This document shows positions 8,241 to 15,780 of a stretch of DNA of 39,033 bases, piece after piece; position 1 is the stretch's first letter, and each line of letters begins with the position of its first letter. The notes below the pieces were generated by a model. That model was not told where the DNA came from and made no database searches. It was given only the letters and a program-made list of their open reading frames with translations. The translations under genes and the position numbers were made by a program. The stretch lies in the NCBI GenBank assembly GCA_021205755.1, contig JAJPWX010000047.1, positions 1-39,033 on the forward strand, written 5' to 3'. The stretch is from Lachnospiraceae bacterium. GTDB taxonomy: Bacteria; Bacillota; Clostridia; Lachnospirales; Lachnospiraceae.

Positions 8241-8270
8241 TTGAAAAATGTTAGAAAAGTATTATATAAT
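8241..8270 (+). promoter_or_regulatory. Sigma-A promoter upstream of the thrE genes
   Basis: TTGAAA at 8241-8246 and a perfect TATAAT at 8265-8270 are separated by 18 bases. The transcript would begin near 8277 and cover the interrupted small frame at 8328 before the exporter genes. Confidence 0.7.
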
Positions 8271-8327
8271 TTACCTATCTGCTAAAGCTTAACAACAGGA
8301 TGTTATAGACGATAGGAGGACATCAAA

Positions 8328-8456
8328 ATGGACAAATATCACGCAGAAGTTTTTTAAAAGATTCAGCGGCGGGAGCAGTGGGTTGTAGCCGCCACAGGGC
8401 TGTTTGGAAGTGCGCTTACCGCGGCAATGATGATATTTGATAATAGGGGAACATCT
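8328..8456 (+). pseudogene. Interrupted small membrane ORF in frame with thrE
   Basis: ATG 8328 has an excellent AGGAGG at 8314-8319, eight bases upstream. The frame encodes MDKYHAEVF, then a TAA at 8355-8357. After this stop the same frame continues KIQRREQW followed by the hydrophobic run WVVAATGLFGSALTAAMM and then DNRGTS, directly into the thrE start at 8457. The post-stop segment looks like a basic flank plus a transmembrane helix, so a roughly 40-residue membrane protein (or an N-terminal extension of ThrE) may have been interrupted by a nonsense mutation. Alternatively the nine-codon frame is a short leader peptide. I do not recognise a family. Confidence 0.45.
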
Positions 8457-9227
8457 ATGAATGAAGCAGAGTATATTCTTGATTTTGCATTAAAGCTAAG
8501 TGAAAAAATGCTAATCAGCGGCGCCAATCTGGAGCGGGTCAATGATACGGTCTACCGCATCTGTGACAGCTATGGCTGCGACGACGTGCATTTTTTCTCA
8601 CTGAACTGTTACCTGACATTGAACCTGAAGGATGTGGAGGGAAATCGGGTGAGCGGACAGCGCTGTATCCGCAGCGGCATGGATACGCACCTGGAAAATC
8701 TTTCCCGTCTGAATCAGCTTTCCAGAGAGATCTGCGCGAAAAAACCGGATCCGGAGAACCTGGAGGGAATGCTCGAAGAGGCGGTGAATACCAGGGGCTA
8801 TTCTACCAGAACACGTCTGGCGGGTTATCTGCTGGCAATGAGCTGTCTTACGGTTCTCTATAACGGTGGGTGGAAGGATTGGATTACAATCCTGATCAAC
8901 ACGACGCTGATTTATCTGGGTGGAATTTACCTAAAAAAGCCTGGCGTGAATCGGATTGTATACAGTGTTTCCTGTACCTTTGTGGTGGGGACGCTGACGA
9001 TTTTGCTGACAAAGATTGGCCTGGTAAATGATATTTATACGGTTATGATTGTGAACAGCATGATGCTGATCCCGGGAATTCCGATGGTAAACGCATTCCG
9101 GAATCTTCTGTGTGGCAATGAGATCAACGGGGTACTGGAAATTCTGAAAGTAATGTTGGAGGCTGTAGCGATTGTCTGCGGTTTTGTATTGAGTATCTAT
9201 CTGTTTGGAGGGTTGATCACATGGTAG
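8457..9227 (+). CDS. Threonine/serine exporter family protein, ThrE N-terminal domain
   Basis: The 256-residue protein matches the ThrE domain PF06738. It has a soluble N-terminal half beginning MNEAEYILDFALKLSEKML with the conserved SGANLERV segment, then five predicted membrane helices from about residue 121 onward. In Corynebacterium ThrE exports threonine and serine; in Firmicutes the protein is split into two genes, as here. ATG 8457 has AGGGGA at 8445-8450. An in-frame ATG at 8427 would add only ten residues from the hydrophobic frame upstream. The stop overlaps the start of the partner gene by seven bases, indicating translational coupling. Substrate specificity is inferred from the family. 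Confidence 0.88.
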   Translation: MNEAEYILDFALKLSEKMLISGANLERVNDTVYRICDSYGCDDVHFFSLNCYLTLNLKDVEGNRVSGQRCIRSGMDTHLENLSRLNQLSREICAKKPDPENLEGMLEEAVNTRGYSTRTRLAGYLLAMSCLTVLYNGGWKDWITILINTTLIYLGGIYLKKPGVNRIVYSVSCTFVVGTLTILLTKIGLVNDIYTVMIVNSMMLIPGIPMVNAFRNLLCGNEINGVLEILKVMLEAVAIVCGFVLSIYLFGGLITW

Positions 9228-9688
9228 AGGCTGTAAAACTGGTAATTGTCTCATTTTTTGCGTCAGTCGGATTTGGAATCGTCTTCCGGATTGAGCGGAA
9301 ATATCTGATTTACGCAGGGCTGGGCGGCGCGATTACCCGTCTCGTCTATCTGATTTTGCTGCAGCTGATTGCGGAGAGCTTTATCTACAGCTTTCTGGCG
9401 GCCATGGCGGCTGCGCTTTTCGCGGAATTCATGGCAGTGTATACGAAAAATCCTTCGACGGTATTTCTCTATCCTTTTATTATACCGCTGATACCGGGTT
9501 CTTCACTGTATTATACAGTGGTGGGTCTTGTCCTTCAGGATACAGAACTAGTGAGAGCGAATGCGGTTATCTGCATCCATTCTCTGCTGGGAGTGGGGAT
9601 CGGATTTGTGGTTGTCTCAATGGTGATGTACTACGAGAGACATTACCGGGCAATTCGGTGGAAAAAACAGCGTGAAGGTAATGAGTAA
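9221..9688 (+). CDS. Threonine/serine exporter family protein, second subunit (ThrE_2, DUF3815)
   Basis: This 155-residue integral membrane protein corresponds to the C-terminal half of ThrE (PF12821). It has five hydrophobic helices and the characteristic segment PFIIPLIPGSSLYYTV near 84-100. It starts inside the last codons of the upstream subunit gene, with GGAGGG at 9207-9212, so the two subunits are probably made in equal amounts and form one transporter. The protein ends in a basic tail (YRAIRWKKQREGNE) facing the cytoplasm. Confidence 0.88.
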   Translation: MVEAVKLVIVSFFASVGFGIVFRIERKYLIYAGLGGAITRLVYLILLQLIAESFIYSFLAAMAAALFAEFMAVYTKNPSTVFLYPFIIPLIPGSSLYYTVVGLVLQDTELVRANAVICIHSLLGVGIGFVVVSMVMYYERHYRAIRWKKQREGNE

Positions 9689-9751
9689 GTATGCAAACAG
9701 GCGCATAAACAGACGTGCAAGCAGATTGAATGAAAATGAAATGGAAGAAAT

Positions 9752-9787
9752 GAAAGTGGAGCAGGGACAATTCTCCAGCTCCATTTC
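9752..9787. terminator. Possible weak bidirectional terminator between thrE and the methyltransferase gene
   Basis: GAAAGTGGAGC (9752-9762) pairs with GCTCCATTTC (9778-9787) apart from one bulged base. The following bases are pyrimidine-rich but lack a clean T run on either strand. The position between convergent genes is suggestive. Confidence 0.35.
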
Positions 9788-9810
9788 CTGCATTCTTTCA
9801 CTCTGTGCTG

Positions 9811-11121
9811 CTAAATCACCTGAAACAAATAGAATTTCAGATAATCCGTCTCCGGCACGTTCCAGAGGATCGGATGATCTGGTGCCTGCTGCCTGGCTTC
9901 GATCTGGCGCAGCTGTACCCCAGCGTCAGCGGCGGCGGAGTGCAGCATTTTGATAAAAAGCTCATCCGGCATGAAGTGTGAGCAGGAGCAGGTGGCGAGA
10001 TAGCCGCCGCGCGGCAGAAGTTTCATAGCGCGCAGGTTGATTTCCTTGTAGCCTTTTTTCGCACTGTCCACGGTGCGTCGGCTTTTGGTGAAAGCGGGCG
10101 GATCAAGGATGATAAAATCGTATTTTTCCTCATGGCTCTGCTCTAATTGCGGGAGCAGGTCGAATACGTTGGCAACACGGAACGTCATACGGTCGGCGAG
10201 TCCGTTGCGCTCAGCGTTGTGACGGGCCATTTCAATCGCACTTTGGGAGATATCGACCGCGCAGACATGGGTTGCGCCGCCTTTGGCCGCATTCAGTGCA
10301 AAGGAACCGGTGTGTGTAAAGCAGTCGAGAACACGTTTCCCAGCGGCGAGACGGGCCACAGCCTGGCGGTTGTATTTCTGGTCGAGAAAGAACCCGGTTT
10401 TCTGGCCGTTTTCTACGTCTACCTGATAGATGATTCCATTTTCTGTGATTTCCGTGAGAGGATCTATTTGGGTTTGAGCGATGTCCAGCGGATACCAGCC
10501 CTTGTATTGTTTCAGTCCTTCCAGCTCGCGTATGGACACATCGTTTCTCTCATAGATGCCCCGGATTTTCTGGCCGTCTTCTGTCAGAATCTGATACAAA
10601 AGCGGGAAAATAACCGGCTTTAGCAGATCCATCCCATAAGAGAGTGTCTGTGTGACCAGAATATCATGGAAACGATCGACTGTGAGCCCCGGGAACTGAT
10701 CTGCTTCGCCAAAGATGACGCGGCAGCAGTCGATGTCTGCACCCATCACGGTCTTGCGGTATTCCCAGGCGTAGCGAATTCTCCGTGCCCAGAACGCGGT
10801 GTCAAATTTATCATTCGCATTGCGTGAGATCAGGCGGATACGGATTTTGGAATGTTCGCTGTAAAATCCAGTGCCCAGATATCTGCCGGGCTTTTGCGTT
10901 GATGACTCTTTCTTTGCGGAGTGAGTGCTGTCAGAAGAAGCATGATTCGCATCCTGTCTCGAATCCGATGATGCGGATACTACATCAACGAGGCATCCGT
11001 TTGACAGCGTTCCGATGACATCTCGGATTTCCGCATCGTAAATCCATGGATGTCCATTCAGAATAGAACGCTCTGCTTTCTTGCTGACTGTGAGAATAGG
11101 GTAAGCTCTTTGCTGCTTCAT
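9811..11121 (-). CDS. Class I SAM-dependent rRNA methyltransferase, RlmI-like (23S rRNA m5C)
   Basis: The 436-residue protein matches the RlmI/YwbD group, which methylates a cytosine of 23S rRNA (C1962 in E. coli numbering). An N-terminal PUA-like domain (about 1-100) is followed by the RlmI-like fold and the Rossmann methyltransferase domain. Motifs include FLDQ at 245-248, the SAM site VLDCFTHTGSFAL at 264-276, DPPAF at 340-344 and CSCSHF at 378-383, which carries the catalytic cysteine. A Ser/Asp/His-rich low-complexity insertion at about 49-79 interrupts the PUA domain and is unusual. The gene stands alone with its own promoter (11247-11275) and converges on thrE. Confidence 0.92.
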   Translation of the reverse strand: MKQQRAYPILTVSKKAERSILNGHPWIYDAEIRDVIGTLSNGCLVDVVSASSDSRQDANHASSDSTHSAKKESSTQKPGRYLGTGFYSEHSKIRIRLISRNANDKFDTAFWARRIRYAWEYRKTVMGADIDCCRVIFGEADQFPGLTVDRFHDILVTQTLSYGMDLLKPVIFPLLYQILTEDGQKIRGIYERNDVSIRELEGLKQYKGWYPLDIAQTQIDPLTEITENGIIYQVDVENGQKTGFFLDQKYNRQAVARLAAGKRVLDCFTHTGSFALNAAKGGATHVCAVDISQSAIEMARHNAERNGLADRMTFRVANVFDLLPQLEQSHEEKYDFIILDPPAFTKSRRTVDSAKKGYKEINLRAMKLLPRGGYLATCSCSHFMPDELFIKMLHSAAADAGVQLRQIEARQQAPDHPILWNVPETDYLKFYLFQVI

Positions 11122-11246
11122 GCTATTGCCTGCTTTCTGTAAATTATGTGTAAACCATTCAGCAACACATTAAAAATGAAAAATGCGATTTTCTGTAAAG
11201 GGAAACGACTTACGCCGTTTACAATAAAAATAGATTGAATAAGGCT

Positions 11247-11275
11247 ACTATATCACACACCAGCCTGTGTTGCAA
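11247..11275 (-). promoter_or_regulatory. Sigma-A promoter for the RlmI-like methyltransferase gene
   Basis: On the minus strand TTGCAA (plus positions 11270-11275) and TATAGT (11247-11252) are 17 bases apart. The leader to the ATG would be about 120 bases. Confidence 0.55.
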
Positions 11276-11376
11276 GCTGGCACGAGGCTGATTTATCAGA
11301 CTTATACATTTGACGCCTTAAATAATGAGAGCATATCACTAGATATGAAAGAATCAAAAATAATTTAAGGAACATA

Positions 11377-11405
11377 TTGACAAAAGAGAAGCTATGTTGT
11401 AATAT
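11377..11405 (+). promoter_or_regulatory. Sigma-A promoter for the Uma2-family gene
   Basis: A perfect TTGACA at 11377-11382 and TAATAT at 11400-11405 are 17 bases apart, giving a leader of about 60 bases to the start at 11473. Confidence 0.75.
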
Positions 11406-11472
11406 GCATTTGTATAATTTCTTATGGGGAACAGCATGAAAAATCAGGTATGGATGAGGGAGGAGGATACGT

Positions 11473-12216
11473 ATGGAAAAAGACGGTACAATTCAGACAG
11501 AAAAACAGAAAGAAAAACTGGAGAACGAAGAGAGTGTCCAGGAGAAAAAAGAAATAAAAAAGGAGCCGCTATATGTCTTGCGTGAGACTGTCTCAGAAAA
11601 GGATATGGTAAAAGAAGCGAGTCTGAAGTATGCTCTAAAATGTCAGGGAGAATATACGCTGGAGGACTACTACGCGCTGCCAGACGACCAGCGGGTCGAA
11701 TTAATTGATGGTGTGATTTACGATATGGCTGCTCCGAATATGGCTCATCAGACTGCAGTTACTGCGATGACAGTTCAGCTGAACAATTATATCAATTCGC
11801 GTGGAGGCAGATGCCTTGCTTATCCATCACCCGTGGATGTGCAGCTAAACTGTGATGATCGGACGATGGTACAGCCAGATGTGCTGGTTGTTTGCGACAG
11901 GGATAAGATAATTAAACGCTGTGTTTACGGCGCCCCGGATCTGGTGGTCGAGATTCTGTCGCCTTCGAGTGAGCGGAAGGATCTCACGATTAAACTGGCG
12001 AAATATATCGGTGCGGGTGTCCGGGAATACTGGGTGATTGATCTGAGGCTGGAGAAAGTGATTGTGTATGACATTGAGCACGAATGCCGCACTGCCATCT
12101 ATGGAATGAATCAGCATATCCCGGTTCAGATCTTTGACGGAGACTGTCAGATTTCTTTTGATGGGATTATGGAAATGGTCCGGTCGATTCTGGATTCTCC
12201 GGAACCGGATGAGTAA
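11473..12216 (+). CDS. Uma2-family (DUF820) PD-(D/E)XK nuclease-fold protein
   Basis: Residues 60-235 match the Uma2/DUF820 family, a restriction-endonuclease-fold group common in cyanobacteria and Firmicutes whose biological role is unsettled. The core elements are RVELIDGVIYDM at 74-85, QPDVLVV at 134-140 with Asp136, PDLVVEILSPSS at 155-166 with Glu160, and KYIGAGVREYWVID at 177-190. The first 55 residues are an unusual charged, Lys/Glu-rich tail not needed for the domain. The ATG is preceded by GGGAGGAGG. It is a single-gene unit with its own promoter. No toxin, antitoxin or mobile element accompanies it, so I assign no function beyond a possible DNA-cleaving fold. Confidence 0.88.
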   Translation: MEKDGTIQTEKQKEKLENEESVQEKKEIKKEPLYVLRETVSEKDMVKEASLKYALKCQGEYTLEDYYALPDDQRVELIDGVIYDMAAPNMAHQTAVTAMTVQLNNYINSRGGRCLAYPSPVDVQLNCDDRTMVQPDVLVVCDRDKIIKRCVYGAPDLVVEILSPSSERKDLTIKLAKYIGAGVREYWVIDLRLEKVIVYDIEHECRTAIYGMNQHIPVQIFDGDCQISFDGIMEMVRSILDSPEPDE

Positions 12217-12250
12217 AAGAAGTCTTTGTTCAGGATTTTGTTTTTATGCA

Positions 12251-12279
12251 TTGACAATATGGCGAAAATCCTTTATTTT
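12251..12279 (+). promoter_or_regulatory. Promoter for carB
   Basis: A perfect TTGACA at 12251-12256 and TATTTT at 12274-12279 are 17 bases apart. The resulting leader of about 170 bases contains the terminator at 12351-12376. Confidence 0.6.
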
Positions 12280-12350
12280 ATCATAGAAGAAACGCCAGAC
12301 AAATGAATACTGGCAGAAAAATCATGCAAAGGCGCATCGAACTTTGAGTT

Positions 12351-12376
12351 AGCCCGGCTTTTCCCGGGCTGTTTTT
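12351..12376 (+). terminator. Intrinsic terminator in the carB leader, possible attenuator
   Basis: AGCCCGG (12351-12357) pairs with CCGGGCT (12364-12370), followed by GTTTTT. It lies between the carB promoter and the carB start, so it may abort transcription conditionally. A second hairpin (ACAGG/CCTGT enclosing GTTC/GAAC, about 12382-12408) lies between it and the ribosome binding site. I cannot identify a classical PyrR site or T-box. If the promoter at 12251 is not used, this could instead be the terminator of the Uma2 gene. Confidence 0.6.
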
Positions 12377-12458
12377 ATCCAACAGGAAAGTTCTCTGAAC
12401 CTCCCTGTATTCGTTCGCGCTTCAACAGACTGACATTTCCACAGGAGGAGGACACACC

Positions 12459-15400
12459 ATGTCACAGAGAACAGATATCCATAAGGTACTGATTATCGGC
12501 TCCGGCCCGATTATCATCGGTCAGGCGTGTGAGTTTGACTATTCCGGCACGCAGGCGTGCAAGGCGCTGAAAAAGCTTGGTTATGAAATCGTGCTGGTTA
12601 ATTCGAACCCGGCGACCATCATGACAGATCCGGAAATTGCAGACGTTACCTATATCGAGCCGCTGAATGTTTCCCGGTTAGAACAGATCATTGCAAAGGA
12701 GCGTCCGGACGCGCTGCTGCCGAACCTGGGCGGACAGTCTGGCCTGAATCTTTGCTCAGAGCTGGCGTCGCAGGGAATACTGGAAAAATACGGCGTGCAG
12801 GTTATCGGCGTGCAGGTAGACGCGATTGAGCGCGGCGAGGATCGTATTGAGTTTAAGAACACGATGAACGCGTTGGGTATTGAGATGGCGAGAAGCCAGG
12901 TCTCCTACAGTGTGGAAGAGGCACTTGCGATCGCAGATGAGCTGGGCTACCCGGTTGTGCTGCGCCCGGCTTATACGATGGGCGGCGCGGGCGGTGGCCT
13001 GGTGTATAACCGGGAAGAGTTAAAGACGGTATGTGCGCGCGGCCTGCAGGCGAGCCTGGTCGGGCAGGTGCTGGTAGAAGAGTCGGTGCTGGGCTGGGAA
13101 GAGCTGGAGCTCGAGGTGATCCGTGATAAGGATAACAATATGATTACGGTCTGCTTTATCGAGAATATTGATCCGATGGGCGTTCATACCGGCGATTCGT
13201 TCTGCGCGGCGCCGATGCTGACGATTTCGGAGGACGTGCAGAAGCGTCTGCAGGAGCAGGCTTACCGCATTGTTGAGTCGGTGCAGGTCATCGGCGGTAC
13301 AAATGTGCAGTTTGCGCATGATCCAGTGACAGACCGGATTGTTGTCATTGAGATCAATCCGCGTACCTCCCGCTCCTCCGCACTTGCTTCTAAGGCGACC
13401 GGTTTCCCGATCGCGCTGGTATCAGCGATGCTGGCTTCCGGACTTTCTCTTTCGGAGATTCCCTGCGGAAAATACGGAACCCTGGATAAATACGTGCCGG
13501 ATGGCGATTACGTCGTGATCAAATTCGCACGCTGGGCGTTTGAAAAGTTCAAGGGCGTTGAGGATAAGCTTGGCACACAGATGCGTGCGGTCGGCGAGGT
13601 CATGAGCATTGGCAAAACCTACAAAGAAGCTTTCCAGAAAGCAATTCGCTCTCTGGAAACCGGGCGCTATGGTCTTGGCCACGCAAAGGATTTTGATACA
13701 AAATCAAAGGAAGAGCTGCTCTCTATGCTGATTACGCCGTCAAGTGAGCGCCATTTCGTGATGTATGAGGCGCTGCGCAAGGGCGCAACCGTAGACGAGA
13801 TTTATGAGATTACAAAGGTAAAGAAATATTTCATCGAGCAGATGAAGGAATTGGTGGAAGAGGAAGAAGCTCTCTGCGAAAACAAAGGGCAGCTTCCGGC
13901 GGACGAGGCTCTGATTTCCGCGAAAAAGGACGGTTTTTCCGACAAATATCTGAGTCAGATTCTGGAAGTCCCAGAGGACGACATTCGCAACCGCCGGATT
14001 GCGCTGGGAGTAGAGGAAGCCTGGGAAGGCGTACATGTGAGCGGCACGCAGGATTCCGCTTACTATTATTCCACCTATAATGCTTCGGATAAAAACCCGA
14101 TTAAAGAAGACAAGCCGAAGATTATGATCCTTGGCGGCGGACCAAACCGCATCGGGCAGGGTATTGAGTTTGATTACTGCTGTGTTCACGCGTCGCTGGC
14201 GTTGAAAAAGCTTGGTTTTGAGACCATCATCGTCAATTGCAATCCAGAGACGGTTTCGACCGACTATGATACTTCCGATAAGCTGTATTTTGAGCCGTTG
14301 ACGCTTGAAGATGTGCTCAGTATTTATAAGAAAGAAAAGCCGCTCGGTGTGATTGCGCAGTTTGGCGGGCAGACTCCTCTGAATCTGGCGGCAGATCTGG
14401 AGCGGAACGGCGTAAAGATCCTTGGTACCGCCCCGTCTGTCATTGACCTGGCGGAAGACCGTGACCAGTTCCGGGCGATGATGGAAAAGCTGAGTATCCC
14501 GATGCCGGAATCGGGGATGGCAGTCAATGCTGAAGAAGCGAAGGCAATCGCAAAAGAGATTGGTTATCCGGTCATGGTGCGTCCGTCCTATGTTCTTGGC
14601 GGCAGAGGCATGGAGGTCGTGTACGATGACGACAGTATGGAGAATTATATGGCTGCCGCAGTCGGTGTGACGCCGGATCGCCCGATTCTGATTGACCGTT
14701 TCCTGAACCATGCGCTGGAGTGCGAGGCGGATGCGATCAGCGACGGTACGCATGCCTTTGTGCCTGCTGTGATGGAGCATATTGAGCTGGCCGGAATTCA
14801 TTCGGGCGACTCAGCCTGCATCATTCCTTCAGTGCATATTTCAGAGGAAAATGTAAAGACCATCAAGGAATATACGAAGAAAATCGCGGAAGAGATGCAT
14901 GTAAAGGGTCTGATGAATATGCAGTACGCGATTGAAAATGGCAGAGTGTTCGTTCTGGAAGCAAATCCGCGCGCATCCCGTACGGTGCCGCTGGTCTCGA
15001 AGGTGTGCAACATCCGTATGGTGCCGCTGGCGACCGATATCGTGACCTCTGAGATTACCGGGCGCCCATCACCGGTTGCGTCTTTAAAAGAACTGAATAT
15101 TCCGTATTACGGCGTCAAAGAGGCTGTATTCCCATTCAACATGTTCCCGGAAGTAGACCCGCTTCTTGGACCGGAGATGCGTTCGACCGGTGAAGTGCTT
15201 GGCCTCTCCCCAGACTATGGCGAAGCCTTTTTCAAGGCACAGGAGGCGACGCAGACCAGGCTGCCGCTTTCCGGTACGGTGTTGATATCTGTCAGCAGAA
15301 AAGACAAGCCGGAAGTGGTCGAAATCGCCAGAAGCTTTGTGGAGGACGGTTTCCGAATCCTGGCGACCGGTACGACCTACGAACTTCTGACTGAAAACGG

Positions 15401-15686
15401 TGTCCCGGCAGAGAAAGTGAAAAAGGTCTATGAGGGCAGGCCGAATATCCTTGACCTGATCACGAATGGCAACATTGATTTGATTGTCAATACGCCGGTC
15501 GGCAAAGAGAGTGTCCATGACGACAGCTACCTGCGGAAGGCCGCGATCAAGGCGAAGATTCCTTACATGACAACGATGGCGGCTGCCAGAGTGACCGCGC
15601 GCGGCATCCGCTATGTGAAAGAGCATGGAACAGGGGAAGTAAAATCTCTTCAGCAACTGCATGCAGAGATCACGGACGCGGAATAA
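12459..15686 (+). CDS. carB: Carbamoyl-phosphate synthase large subunit
   Basis: The 1075-residue product is full length for CarB, which makes carbamoyl phosphate from bicarbonate, ammonia (delivered by CarA) and two ATP for arginine and pyrimidine synthesis. The two homologous halves are clear: the first begins KVLIIGSGPIIIGQACEFDY, and the second has ILGGGPNRIGQGIEFDYCC near residue 553. Each carries an ATP-grasp domain with a glycine-rich loop (AYTMGGAGGG and SYVLGGRGMEV). An MGS-like allosteric domain occupies roughly the last 140 residues. AGGAGGAGG precedes the ATG. carA is not adjacent, which is unusual, so the small subunit must be encoded elsewhere. Confidence 0.97.
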   Translation: MSQRTDIHKVLIIGSGPIIIGQACEFDYSGTQACKALKKLGYEIVLVNSNPATIMTDPEIADVTYIEPLNVSRLEQIIAKERPDALLPNLGGQSGLNLCSELASQGILEKYGVQVIGVQVDAIERGEDRIEFKNTMNALGIEMARSQVSYSVEEALAIADELGYPVVLRPAYTMGGAGGGLVYNREELKTVCARGLQASLVGQVLVEESVLGWEELELEVIRDKDNNMITVCFIENIDPMGVHTGDSFCAAPMLTISEDVQKRLQEQAYRIVESVQVIGGTNVQFAHDPVTDRIVVIEINPRTSRSSALASKATGFPIALVSAMLASGLSLSEIPCGKYGTLDKYVPDGDYVVIKFARWAFEKFKGVEDKLGTQMRAVGEVMSIGKTYKEAFQKAIRSLETGRYGLGHAKDFDTKSKEELLSMLITPSSERHFVMYEALRKGATVDEIYEITKVKKYFIEQMKELVEEEEALCENKGQLPADEALISAKKDGFSDKYLSQILEVPEDDIRNRRIALGVEEAWEGVHVSGTQDSAYYYSTYNASDKNPIKEDKPKIMILGGGPNRIGQGIEFDYCCVHASLALKKLGFETIIVNCNPETVSTDYDTSDKLYFEPLTLEDVLSIYKKEKPLGVIAQFGGQTPLNLAADLERNGVKILGTAPSVIDLAEDRDQFRAMMEKLSIPMPESGMAVNAEEAKAIAKEIGYPVMVRPSYVLGGRGMEVVYDDDSMENYMAAAVGVTPDRPILIDRFLNHALECEADAISDGTHAFVPAVMEHIELAGIHSGDSACIIPSVHISEENVKTIKEYTKKIAEEMHVKGLMNMQYAIENGRVFVLEANPRASRTVPLVSKVCNIRMVPLATDIVTSEITGRPSPVASLKELNIPYYGVKEAVFPFNMFPEVDPLLGPEMRSTGEVLGLSPDYGEAFFKAQEATQTRLPLSGTVLISVSRKDKPEVVEIARSFVEDGFRILATGTTYELLTENGVPAEKVKKVYEGRPNILDLITNGNIDLIVNTPVGKESVHDDSYLRKAAIKAKIPYMTTMAAARVTARGIRYVKEHGTGEVKSLQQLHAEITDAE

Positions 15687-15695
15687 GTATTATCC

Positions 15696-15759
15696 CAAAA
15701 TGAAAAGACAGCCCTTAGCAGAGAATGATATGCTCTGCACAGGCTGTCTTTTCATTTTG
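15696..15759. terminator. Long bidirectional terminator between carB and the glycine-rich protein gene
   Basis: An 18-bp perfect inverted repeat (15696-15713 against 15742-15759, arms reading CAAAATGAAAAGACAGCC) ends in T-rich sequence on both strands. The loop holds a second 6-bp hairpin, GCAGAG (15718-15723) with CTCTGC (15733-15738). It separates convergent genes and should work in both directions. Confidence 0.9.
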
Positions 15760-15780
15760 ATGCTGGTCTGAACTGGTGGT

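Larger units (their letters stand above)
8098..8456. other. 359-base intergenic stretch before thrE: promoter and small reading frames
   Basis: No long gene fits here. The stretch is A+T-rich to about 8280. It carries the promoter annotated at 8241-8270 and the interrupted small frame at 8328-8456. A 22-codon frame (8168-8236) with a GA-rich sequence before its ATG also lies upstream of the promoter, without other support. I see no clear terminator after the aminopeptidase gene. Confidence 0.6.
11122..11472. other. 351-base divergent intergenic region
   Basis: This A+T-rich stretch separates the minus-strand methyltransferase gene from the plus-strand Uma2 gene. It holds one good promoter for each (annotated separately) and a 5-bp inverted repeat CCAGC/GCTGG at 11260-11280 lying over the minus-strand -35 region. 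I see no gene in it. Confidence 0.6.

Noticed and set aside
9672-9953. 93-codon ORF over the end of the methyltransferase gene
   Set aside because: It overlaps the well-supported minus-strand gene and its sequence is low-complexity without family resemblance.
11473-12216. Uma2 gene as part of a defence or toxin-antitoxin system
   Set aside because: It has its own promoter, no partner gene, no mobile-element context and flanking housekeeping genes; the nuclease fold alone is insufficient.
12715-15662. Long open frames on the minus strand of carB
   Set aside because: They are antisense shadows of a strongly conserved gene, lack ribosome binding sites and have no recognisable domains.
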